Assembly (NCBI GenBank): GCA_002315375.1
Contig: DCHR01000024.1
Coordinates: 1 to 35,961 of the forward strand
DNA: 35,961 bases
Direction of reading: 5' to 3'
Source: Treponema sp. UBA1747
GTDB lineage: Bacteria > Spirochaetota > Spirochaetia > Treponematales > Treponemataceae
Part shown: positions 10,288-18,067 of the stretch, in pieces
Layout: each line of letters begins with the position of its first letter
Position numbering within the stretch: position 1 is the stretch's first letter
Program-made: the position numbers and the translations under genes
Notes under the pieces: model-generated
What the model saw: the letters and a program-made list of their open reading frames with translations, nothing else
What the model was told of the DNA's origin: nothing
Databases searched by the model: none

Positions 10288-10680
10288 ATGAAAAAAGTAT
10301 TTATTTTAGCTTTACTGATGACAGTTCTGAGTGCTGCAGTTTTTGCAGAAAAAGTAACTGTTACTGCAGTTGAAGGAAAAGTAACAGTTCTTTCTGGTTC
10401 TGAATGGGTTGCAGTAAAAGAAGGAATGGTTCTGGATCTGGAAGATTCTATTAATACAGGACTTAATTCTTTTGTTGCCTTTGATAACGGAGTTTCTGTT
10501 AAACCTATGAGAAAGGGAAAACTTGCTGACCTGGCTGCAAAAGCTGCAGATAAAAGCACACTGGTTCTTGGCTCAAGCCTTACAAAAGAATCAATTAAAA
10601 CTCTTGCAGCTGTAAATAAGGCTTCTGACGGTGCAGGACGTGCATCGGAAGCAAAAGAAGACCTGGACTGGGACGAATAA
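10288..10680 (+). CDS. Small secreted FecR-domain-like protein, paralogue 2
   Basis: 130 aa, with a signal peptide (MKKVF, hydrophobic core, AVFA/EK) cut after about A20. The mature sequence follows the same pattern as its upstream neighbour: VEGKVTVLSG, EWVAVKEGMVL, DSINTGLNS, VKPMRKGK, and the C-terminal RASEAKEDLDWDE. The two are tandem duplicates with strongly diverged middles but conserved INTGLNS, KPM-x-KG and terminal tag. AGGAG lies at 10277-10281, 6 nt before the start. A strong terminator follows, so this appears to end the transcript before the cyclase gene. The function is unknown; a periplasmic sensory or scaffold partner for the cyclase or the giant Ig protein is an inference from position. 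Confidence 0.78.
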   Translation: MKKVFILALLMTVLSAAVFAEKVTVTAVEGKVTVLSGSEWVAVKEGMVLDLEDSINTGLNSFVAFDNGVSVKPMRKGKLADLAAKAADKSTLVLGSSLTKESIKTLAAVNKASDGAGRASEAKEDLDWDE

Positions 10681-10733
10681 TCCTTCAAAAGAAATTGAGC
10701 TTACATTTTGTGTGACTGAAAATTTAATTTAAT

Positions 10734-10781
10734 CCTGTGGGAGGGAACTGATTAAATCGGTACTTCCACAGGTTTTTTTTT
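10734..10781 (+). terminator. Rho-independent terminator after the FecR-like pair
   Basis: Stem CCTGTGGGAG (10734-10743) pairs with CTTCCACAGG (10763-10772) over 10 bp with one G-U, loop of 19 nt, then nine T. It sits 29 bp before the cyclase ATG, so the cyclase needs read-through or a promoter hidden in this short gap. Confidence 0.85.
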
Positions 10782-10810
10782 GTTTAAAGACAAAAAGTAT
10801 TGAGGAATTT

Positions 10811-13624
10811 ATGAAAAAGTATCTTAGTTTTGTGATTGCTTTTCTTGCAATTGCCCTTTGTAGTCTCTCGGTTTTTTCCAGTATTGATAACAAAATTAAT
10901 GACGTCTTCATGAGTGCAACACATCCTTTGGAAGAAAGTGACAAAGTTGTAATGCTTATGGTAGATGACAACTCGGTTGAACATGTTGGGACATGGCCAT
11001 GGAACCGTAATATTATGGCAGATACCATCGTTTATGCTCGCGAGCTTGGTGCCGATTCGGTTGTATTCGATCTTAGCTATCTGGATCCAAGCAGCCGTTC
11101 TGCCGATCCGGAATATGTGGAAAAAGAACTTCCTGGATATATTGACCAGGGGTTTGAATCAATTTCCCAGGGTGTAAGTGATATTATCGATTATTTTGCT
11201 GACGGTTCACTTACTGCTGAGGATGCAGATTATGCAAAAGAAAGTTTTGTCGAATCAACTGAAGCAGTTAAAGACCAGATTAAAACAAACGTTTCTTACG
11301 TTGTTACAGACAACGATGAATACCTTGCAAACTGTCTGAACTTCTTTGAAAATGCCTTCCTTACTCTGGACTTTGAAAACCGCGATGCCAATGAAGGAGC
11401 TTCAAAAAACTCTGACATTTATTATCTGGCAACAAAAATTGCACTTCAGAATCTGGACGCCTCAGAAGATACTAAAACTCCTGAATTCAATACTATGATG
11501 CCTGCTCTGGACTGTCTTATTAAGAAAGCTCACGGTGCAGGTTTCGTTAACTCTGAACCAGATGATGATGGTTACCGCCGCCGCGTTCACCTTGTTTTCA
11601 AATATGACGGCGTTTACTATGGACAGCTGGTATTTGTTCCTCTTCTGAATAAATTCGGAAATCCGGAAGTTATCGTTACAAACAATGCAATCACTCTTAA
11701 AGATGCAAAAATATCTGAGACAGAAACAAAGGATATTGTAATTCCTCGCTGTGAAGACGGATCTGTCCTTATTAATTTCCCTAAAGAAAGAGCTTTCAAA
11801 GGGAAAAAATTCCTGGATTACAACTACATCAGTGTATGGAGTATTTACCAGCTTAAGCGCGCAGAAAAAGCTCTCATGAGACAGCTTAAAGACATGGACG
11901 ACGGATCAGTGTTCCTTGATCTGGGACTGGATGATACTCCTCTTGATATTTATCAGAACGCAATTTACATTCGTGAAGCAATGTATGAAGGAACTGATGA
12001 TGAAATCAATTTTGCTACCTTTATTCAGTACAGAAATGATTTCTTTGATCTGGTTGGACAGGTTCTTTCAGATGAAACTCTGGATTTCCTTCTGGATCTG
12101 AATGCCGAATATGAAGATTACTGTGCTTCTCTTAAAGAAATTTATGAAGAAACAAGAATTACATACAATTCCATCATGAAACGCCGCGATACGGTTCGCC
12201 AGCAGATTAATGGAGCTATGCTTATTGTAGGTACTTCTGCAACAAGTACAACTGATTATGGTCTTACACTTTACGAAGAAAACTTCCCTAACGTAGGTGT
12301 TCACTCGGCAGTTGCAAATATGATTCTTGCAGAAGATTTCCTGGATGACTCTCCATGGTGGATTTCTTTAATCATTGCAATCATCATATGTATGCTTTAT
12401 ATCGTAATTGCAAAGAAACTTTCTACAGGTAAATCGCTTATTGTTGGTATCTGTCTTATGGTAGTACTGACTGCCGCAGAGTGGGGCTTTTTTGCACTGA
12501 CAAAGGTTTATATCGGAACCTTTATTCCGGTTGCATCTCTGTTCATTACTTTCGTAGCCCTTACGGTTATAGGATACCTTACAGCCAGCCATGAAAAGAA
12601 ATTCATTCAGGGGGCATTTGCTCAGTGTCTTTCTAAAGACGTTGTAAATGATATTGTCAGCAATCCTGACAGTCTGAAGCTTGGTGGTGAAAATCGTGAA
12701 ATGTCTGCAATCTTTACAGATATTCAGAAATTCTCAGGTTTCAGTGAACTTATGAACGCCGATGAACTGGTTGCTCTTCTTAACTTCTACCTTACTCCAA
12801 TGAGTGACATCATTATGGAAGAGGGTGGAATGGTTGATAAATACGAAGGAGATGCAATCGTTGCTCTGGTTGGTGCTCCTCTTAAAATGGAAGACCATGC
12901 AGCACGTGCCTGTGCCGCTGCCATTAAGATGAAAAAATACGAAAAGAAAATGAACGATGAAATCGTTGCATATTCAATCAGCGATGCTACAGATATTCCG
13001 ACAAACCTTCGTTCAGCTTTCAAGAAAATGACATCAAACGGACGCCGTATTTTTACCCGTATCGGTATCAACTCGGGTGAAATGGTTGCCGGATTTATGG
13101 GTTCTGAAAAGAAAAAGAACTACACAATGATGGGTAACAATGTAAACCTGGCATCACGTCTTGAAGGTGTAAACAAGCAGTATTCAACTGGCGGTATTCT
13201 GATTTCGGAAGCAACAAGAAACCTTCTCGGCGATCAGTTTGTTGTTCGTTCTCTGGACCGTGTTCAGGTTGTAAACGTAAAAACTCCAATGCGCCTTTAT
13301 GAACTTATGGAAACCAGTGCAGATGCTGATGAAAAACTGGTAAAATATGTTGAATACTGGGAAAATGCAATGCAGGTTTTCGAAAGCGGTGACTATGAAA
13401 AAGCTCTTGAAATGTTCAAGAAATGTACTCAGGCCAAATTCGATGACAATGTTGCAAAATATTATGTTGAATTGATTGAAAAGTTCTTTATTCAGGGAAA
13501 ATATCCTACAAAAGAAGATGACTTTGGTGTTGCATATAATGCCGAAAATCCGGATGATATGGATCCTTCATGGGTTGGCACCAAGTATGAGATTAAAGGA
13601 ACCTTTACTTTGCTGCAAAAATAA
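10811..13624 (+). CDS. CHASE2-domain class III adenylate cyclase
   Basis: 937 aa. The order is: N-terminal membrane helix (about 4-23), a large extracytoplasmic CHASE2 sensor (about 30-510; VDDNSVEHVGTWPWNR and GADSVVFDLSYLDP are typical), three membrane helices (about 516-535, 541-563, 570-592), a class III cyclase domain (about 610-830) and a TPR-like C-terminus (about 840-900). Key residues are present: metal-binding D637 (FTDIQKFS) and D681 (KYEGD), adenine-selecting K677 and T772 (YTMMG), and transition-state N779 and R783 (VNLASR). It should therefore make cAMP from ATP, tuned by a periplasmic signal. The start at 10811 follows GAGGA. Neighbouring FecR-like proteins are plausible sensor partners. 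The cognate cAMP receptor is not in this window. Confidence 0.92.
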   Translation: MKKYLSFVIAFLAIALCSLSVFSSIDNKINDVFMSATHPLEESDKVVMLMVDDNSVEHVGTWPWNRNIMADTIVYARELGADSVVFDLSYLDPSSRSADPEYVEKELPGYIDQGFESISQGVSDIIDYFADGSLTAEDADYAKESFVESTEAVKDQIKTNVSYVVTDNDEYLANCLNFFENAFLTLDFENRDANEGASKNSDIYYLATKIALQNLDASEDTKTPEFNTMMPALDCLIKKAHGAGFVNSEPDDDGYRRRVHLVFKYDGVYYGQLVFVPLLNKFGNPEVIVTNNAITLKDAKISETETKDIVIPRCEDGSVLINFPKERAFKGKKFLDYNYISVWSIYQLKRAEKALMRQLKDMDDGSVFLDLGLDDTPLDIYQNAIYIREAMYEGTDDEINFATFIQYRNDFFDLVGQVLSDETLDFLLDLNAEYEDYCASLKEIYEETRITYNSIMKRRDTVRQQINGAMLIVGTSATSTTDYGLTLYEENFPNVGVHSAVANMILAEDFLDDSPWWISLIIAIIICMLYIVIAKKLSTGKSLIVGICLMVVLTAAEWGFFALTKVYIGTFIPVASLFITFVALTVIGYLTASHEKKFIQGAFAQCLSKDVVNDIVSNPDSLKLGGENREMSAIFTDIQKFSGFSELMNADELVALLNFYLTPMSDIIMEEGGMVDKYEGDAIVALVGAPLKMEDHAARACAAAIKMKKYEKKMNDEIVAYSISDATDIPTNLRSAFKKMTSNGRRIFTRIGINSGEMVAGFMGSEKKKNYTMMGNNVNLASRLEGVNKQYSTGGILISEATRNLLGDQFVVRSLDRVQVVNVKTPMRLYELMETSADADEKLVKYVEYWENAMQVFESGDYEKALEMFKKCTQAKFDDNVAKYYVELIEKFFIQGKYPTKEDDFGVAYNAENPDDMDPSWVGTKYEIKGTFTLLQK

Positions 13625-13644
13625 ACCAGCTTAGTGAACATCAG

Positions 13645-13686
13645 AAGCCTGAACTGCACCGGAAAGTGAAGTTCAGGCTTTTTTTT
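13645..13686 (+). terminator. Rho-independent terminator after the cyclase gene
   Basis: Perfect 10-bp stem AAGCCTGAAC (13645-13654) / GTTCAGGCTT (13671-13680), loop of 16 nt, with a run of eight T ending at 13686. It separates the cyclase unit from the galactan locus. Confidence 0.9.
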
Positions 13687-13731
13687 GCTGAAAAAAAATG
13701 AATAAAAATATGATATTTTAAAAAATAAAAT

Positions 13732-13759
13732 TTGACTTATAAAAAAAAAGGGATAAAAT
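13732..13759 (+). promoter_or_regulatory. Sigma70-type promoter of the galactan operon
   Basis: TTGACT (13732-13737), 16-bp spacer, TAAAAT (13754-13759), inside very A/T-rich DNA. The expected transcription start is near 13766. A LacI-type operator begins only a few bases later, which fits simple repression. A second AT-rich candidate (TATAAA at 13872) lies downstream but has no clear -35. Confidence 0.65.
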
Positions 13760-13770
13760 GAATTTATAAA

Positions 13771-13786
13771 ATCAACGCGTGTTGAC
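13771..13786 (+). promoter_or_regulatory. LacI-family operator O1
   Basis: ATCAACGCGTGTTGAC: half-sites around a central CG, 6 of 8 base pairs symmetric. It sits directly after the predicted start site. The left half matches the sites at 13849 and 22255. The probable ligand is the LacI-family regulator encoded at 22329. Confidence 0.7.
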
Positions 13787-13848
13787 TACACGAAAACAAA
13801 TTTATCCTGTTTTGCCACGAAAACGTTGATTTTTTTATTTGCATGATT

Positions 13849-13864
13849 ATCAACTCGTGTTGAT
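13849..13864 (+). promoter_or_regulatory. LacI-family operator O2
   Basis: ATCAACTCGTGTTGAT: 7 of 8 pairs symmetric around the central CG, the best copy in the window. It lies 78 bp from O1 and 38 bp before the GH53 start, so looping between O1 and O2 is possible. A lone half-site GTTGAT lies between them at 13825-13830. Confidence 0.72.
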
Positions 13865-13901
13865 TAAAATGTATAAAAGAATTTTTTATGAGGAGTAAAA
13901 A

Positions 13902-16900
13902 ATGAAAAAGCTTTTAGTGTCAGTTTTAGCAATGACTGTAATGCTTGTTGGAACTGCCTATGCAAAATCTCATTCAGCCGAGGAAGGGAAGAATCAGAAT
14001 ATTATTGTTGAACCTGTAAATAACCTTTCTGAAGATTTTATGCGCGGTGTAGACATCAGCTCGCTTTATGAGATTGAACAGAACGGAGGAAAATATTATA
14101 ACGCACAGGGTCAGGAAGAAGATTTATTCAAGATTCTTGCAGATAATGGTGTTAACTGGGTTCGCCTCCGTGTATGGAATAATCCTACAGATGGTGGTGG
14201 AAGTAACAGCGTAGAAGTTGATAAAAATATGGCTGTTCGCGCCAAGAAAGCAGGTTTAAAACTCCTTATTGATTTTCATTACAGTGATACCTGGGCAGAT
14301 CCGGGGAAACAGCCTTGTCCTGCAGAGTGGAAAAACTTAAGCGAAAAGCAGCTTAATGCAGCTGTTGAAAAATATACAAAGGAATCTTTGCAGGCCTTTA
14401 TCGATGCCGGTGCCCGTCCTGATGCAGTTCAGATTGGTAATGAATTGAACAACGGTTTTATGTGGCCAATCGGTAAAATATGGGGAAATGCAGGTGAAAA
14501 AGTTGGCGGAATGGATGCCTTCGTTGGATTATTGAAATCTGCTTCTAAAGGTGTTCGTGCTGCTGAAAATGGCGGCGAAAAAATCAAGATTATTATCCAT
14601 CTTGCCAACGGTGGTGAAAATGCCCTTTACAGAGCAATTTTTGACCCGATCACACAGGCAAAAGTTGATTATGACATAATCGGTCTTTCTTTCTATACCT
14701 ACTGGCATGGTTCTACAAACGATTTGAAGAAAAATATGACTGATCTTGGGAAACGTTACGGTAAGGAAATGGCTGTTATGGAAACAGCTTATGCATTTAC
14801 CAAAGAAGACGGTGATGCTCAGGGTAACGTTTTCATGGTTTATTCGGGAGATGATTCCGGTTATATTCCTTCAGTTCAGGGACAGGCAACAGCAGTCAGA
14901 GATGTAATCGCCGCTGTAGCCTCTGTAAAAAACGGAACCGGGGTTTTCTATTGGGAACCAGCCTGGATTCCGGTAGACGGTGCCGGCCTTTCAAAAACAG
15001 AAGGAGATACCTGGGAAAATCAGTGTATGTTTGACTTTGAAGGAAATGTTCTTCCTTCTATGGCTGTATGGAATCTGGTTTACGGTAATGACCGCGGTGC
15101 AGTAAATAATGTATGGGGCGGTTCTGCAAAAAATGGTTCAGGTTTCATTCCTTACGATATTGCTGATCCGATTAAAATCACAACAATGCCGGGAGTAGCA
15201 CCTGTTCTTCCAAAAATGCTCAAGGTTGTTTATACAAACGACAAAGAATCAAATGTTATTGCTTCATGGGAAAAACATGACTGGGCAGCAGAAAAAACTC
15301 CAAGAACCTTAACAATACACGCAGGACTTTCCGGTTCAGATTTCAAGGTTCCTGCAGAAATCGAAGTAAGTTCGAGAGTAAACATTTGTGCAGATAATTC
15401 CTTTGAAAGCGGAAAACTTGGTAACTGGAAACTGAACGGTTCTGATACAGCCTGTTTTGTGGAAAACAACAAGAGCAACTCCCATACAGGTAAATGGACC
15501 TACAAATACTGGCTTGGTACAGGATTCAAATCGGTTCTGACCCAGGATTTCAAAAACATCGATAACGGAACTTACGTTATTACACTCTGGGCAATGGGTG
15601 GCGGCGGAGAAAATGACATCAGACTTCTGGCTGCAAATTATGACAAATCAAAGAAACAGATTTCTACACATATCGAAAATACAGGCTGGACTCTGTGGAA
15701 GCAGTACAGAATTGAAGTTCCTGTAACAAATAACCAGATGACAGTAGGAATCTATCTGGATACAAATGCCGGAAACTGGGGAAACTTTGATGACATTGAA
15801 GTTTATCTGAAAGAAGCTGATAAACCTGATGTTCCTGTAACCTGGGAAGATTCTTTTGCCATTGATTTGAATACAGACTTTTTGAACGAAGAAGCTTCTG
15901 CTCCTGTAGTAACAGAAAATGCTGTTGCAGGTCCAATGTCCAATGTTCTTCAGGGAATCTGGATTGAAGCTACAAGTGATACGGGTGCAATTATCCGTGA
16001 CATCGCAACCGGTGAAAAATCAGGTTATGAAATTGACAATGAACACTTCAAATCAAATGCAAACTGGTGGTTCTGGGGCGACATTACAAAAAATCTTCAC
16101 CTTGATGCTGAAATCAGTGTATGGGATTTTGACAAGACCTTGTATCAGGCAAACAGTTTTGCAGCCAATGTTCCTACAGTAACCTGGGGCGACGGCTTAC
16201 AGAATCTTGCAGGTATGTTCTTTAGCCCGGTTTACAACGGAAATGATGATGGTGTCGGTTCTTTGAATAAAATGGGCTTCACTATTTCAAATCCTTATCT
16301 CAACGTAAAACTTGGTTACGGAAATCTGAAAGAAAACGGAATGAGTGAGTTCTCTGGTATTTTCAATGTTCTGGACAGATGGCTTGATGTCGGAAAAGGA
16401 TTTACAGAAATTACAAACGGAAAGAAGCTTTCAAGAATCGGTGATGTAAAAATCAACGTGCTTGCGGCTTTAAGCCAGATGAGAGGAACCTTCGGAACTT
16501 ATGATCTTGTAAACCTTAAGTTCGGCGACAATTATCAGGCTGCCTTTACCTTTGGAAGTACAACAACAGAAGAACAGCTCTTCTTCTATAATAAAAACAA
16601 TACAAATGCAGCTTCTGCTTACTTCAGTGCAGAACCACTGGATACCCTGAAACTTGAAGCTCATGCTTTGGGGACTTTCGGAACAGGACTTAAGTTCGGA
16701 CAGAATGCTCTGGCTTATGCTGGACGCGTAACCTTCCATAATGAAAACCTTGAAATTGCAGCCAAAGGAACTTATGCAGGAGAAGATGTTACTTCTGTAT
16801 GGGGTTCTGACGGACAGATTTATGACGATATAAATGCAGATTCTATCCGCGGTCAGCTGGATGTAAATTACAACCTGAAAGATTTTCTTAATATCGGACT

Positions 16901-17555
16901 TGATGAATCGATAAAACTCAACGATTATGATGATCCTGCTAACGGACTTATGAATATCCGCACACAGCCAAACATCGATTTTGATCTGGAACCTTTGACA
17001 GACATCGGTTTGAAAATCAGTGCTTACGGTGTAGTTAATGTTGACCGCCTTGCAACAGAAACAAGCAAGAACCGCGAAGTAATTACAAGTTTTGATGAAG
17101 CAGGTATCGAAATCAACGCTAAAGATCTGGGACGCTACATCAGAAAACTTACTTTTGATTACGCAGCCTCAATTGACTACGAGGACTGGAAAGAAGGAAA
17201 CAAATATGACATGGGCGTATTCTACAATTCCTTCATGCTTTCAACTGATGTAACAGACAATCTGAACTTCCATGCCGGAGCAATTCTCCGAAATAAAGCC
17301 GAAGAAGCCGCTGCTTTTGTTCCATTCGGATTTGCACTGGGAATGAAGATCGCAAAAATACCTGTTCTTGGAAAACCAATGTTCTGGACTCATTTCAGCT
17401 ATGGAATGAATCCTTATTCAGAAAACAATTACAGTCTTTACCGCGCAGACAACTGGATGAATAAAACTCCGCACAGAACATATCTGCTGAACGATTTGTA
17501 TGAAGATTACACAACAAGCCATATCAGTTTTGGATTCATCTGGAATATTCAGTAG
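13902..17555 (+). CDS. GH53 endo-beta-1,4-galactanase fused to Big_4-like and CBM-like domains and a C-terminal outer-membrane barrel
   Basis: 1217 aa. A type I signal peptide is cut after A21 (TAYA/KS), with no lipobox. GH53 spans about 45-395, with MRGVDIS, VNWVRLRVWN, DFHYSDTWADP, catalytic acid/base E181 (QIGNELNNG) and nucleophile E294 (AVMETAYAF); it cuts internal beta-1,4-galactosyl bonds of pectic galactan. A Big_4-like linker (LPKMLKVVYTNDKE) covers about 435-492. A jelly-roll CBM-like domain covers about 494-641 (NSFESGKLGNW near its start, FDDIEVYL at its end; possibly CBM61). From about 650 to the end (some 568 aa) the sequence alternates hydrophobic and polar residues in strands rich in Trp, Tyr and Gly, and finishes with HISFGFIWNIQ, as in outer-membrane barrels. 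Typical GH53 enzymes are 350-450 aa, so the barrel tail is exceptional. RBS AGGAG at 13891. First gene of the operon. Confidence 0.9.
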   Translation: MKKLLVSVLAMTVMLVGTAYAKSHSAEEGKNQNIIVEPVNNLSEDFMRGVDISSLYEIEQNGGKYYNAQGQEEDLFKILADNGVNWVRLRVWNNPTDGGGSNSVEVDKNMAVRAKKAGLKLLIDFHYSDTWADPGKQPCPAEWKNLSEKQLNAAVEKYTKESLQAFIDAGARPDAVQIGNELNNGFMWPIGKIWGNAGEKVGGMDAFVGLLKSASKGVRAAENGGEKIKIIIHLANGGENALYRAIFDPITQAKVDYDIIGLSFYTYWHGSTNDLKKNMTDLGKRYGKEMAVMETAYAFTKEDGDAQGNVFMVYSGDDSGYIPSVQGQATAVRDVIAAVASVKNGTGVFYWEPAWIPVDGAGLSKTEGDTWENQCMFDFEGNVLPSMAVWNLVYGNDRGAVNNVWGGSAKNGSGFIPYDIADPIKITTMPGVAPVLPKMLKVVYTNDKESNVIASWEKHDWAAEKTPRTLTIHAGLSGSDFKVPAEIEVSSRVNICADNSFESGKLGNWKLNGSDTACFVENNKSNSHTGKWTYKYWLGTGFKSVLTQDFKNIDNGTYVITLWAMGGGGENDIRLLAANYDKSKKQISTHIENTGWTLWKQYRIEVPVTNNQMTVGIYLDTNAGNWGNFDDIEVYLKEADKPDVPVTWEDSFAIDLNTDFLNEEASAPVVTENAVAGPMSNVLQGIWIEATSDTGAIIRDIATGEKSGYEIDNEHFKSNANWWFWGDITKNLHLDAEISVWDFDKTLYQANSFAANVPTVTWGDGLQNLAGMFFSPVYNGNDDGVGSLNKMGFTISNPYLNVKLGYGNLKENGMSEFSGIFNVLDRWLDVGKGFTEITNGKKLSRIGDVKINVLAALSQMRGTFGTYDLVNLKFGDNYQAAFTFGSTTTEEQLFFYNKNNTNAASAYFSAEPLDTLKLEAHALGTFGTGLKFGQNALAYAGRVTFHNENLEIAAKGTYAGEDVTSVWGSDGQIYDDINADSIRGQLDVNYNLKDFLNIGLDESIKLNDYDDPANGLMNIRTQPNIDFDLEPLTDIGLKISAYGVVNVDRLATETSKNREVITSFDEAGIEINAKDLGRYIRKLTFDYAASIDYEDWKEGNKYDMGVFYNSFMLSTDVTDNLNFHAGAILRNKAEEAAAFVPFGFALGMKIAKIPVLGKPMFWTHFSYGMNPYSENNYSLYRADNWMNKTPHRTYLLNDLYEDYTTSHISFGFIWNIQ

Positions 17556-17578
17556 AAAGGTAAACGGGAGAAATGAAA

Positions 17579-18058
17579 ATGAAAAACACAAAATACAAAA
17601 ATTTATTTAAGTTCTTTTTTGCGGCTTTGATTTCAATTGTTCTTTTTGCTGCCTGTGCTGATGCCAACGGACTTCATAACCAGCAGGCCGCTGAAGTAAC
17701 TTTTGAGTTTATTAATTTCCCTGAATCGGTTGACGGAGATTACGCAATCCCGGGGCATTACAGTGGTTCTGGAACTTCATGGGAAGTTGGAATTGAAAAT
17801 GTAATGATCAAGATGACTGCCGGAAATGGTGTAAGTGATCCTGTAATGGTTTCAAATGCAAACATACAGTTCAGTCTTGTAAAGGCAGGGGATACAGCCT
17901 GGAACCGTTCATGGTATCAGCCAGGCATCCTGGAAGGAAACGGATCTGACAGTGGGGTTATGAGGAATTTCTATATTGACGGATTAAATCTTTCTGCAGG
18001 ACAGATAACAGTAATTGTAGATGGAAGTGTAAGTCCGGTTACACCAATCGAAAAATAG
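17579..18058 (+). CDS. Lipoprotein of unknown function in the galactan operon
   Basis: 159 aa from this start. Another ATG lies 6 nt upstream at 17573, but GGGAG (17566-17570) is only 2 nt from that one and 8 nt from this one. The signal peptide ends in a lipobox LFAAC, with the lipidated Cys at residue 26. The mature part is beta-rich: VTFEFINFPESVDGDYAIPG near the N-terminus, several Trp/Tyr (SWEVGIENV, WNRSWYQPG) and a final VIVDGSVSPVTP. I do not recognise the family. Its small size, aromatic content and place between two galactanase genes suggest a surface or periplasmic carbohydrate-binding protein; this is inference from context. It starts 23 bp after the GH53-barrel gene and ends 9 bp before the next lipoprotein gene. 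Confidence 0.8.
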   Translation: MKNTKYKNLFKFFFAALISIVLFAACADANGLHNQQAAEVTFEFINFPESVDGDYAIPGHYSGSGTSWEVGIENVMIKMTAGNGVSDPVMVSNANIQFSLVKAGDTAWNRSWYQPGILEGNGSDSGVMRNFYIDGLNLSAGQITVIVDGSVSPVTPIEK

Positions 18059-18067
18059 GAGCAGGTC

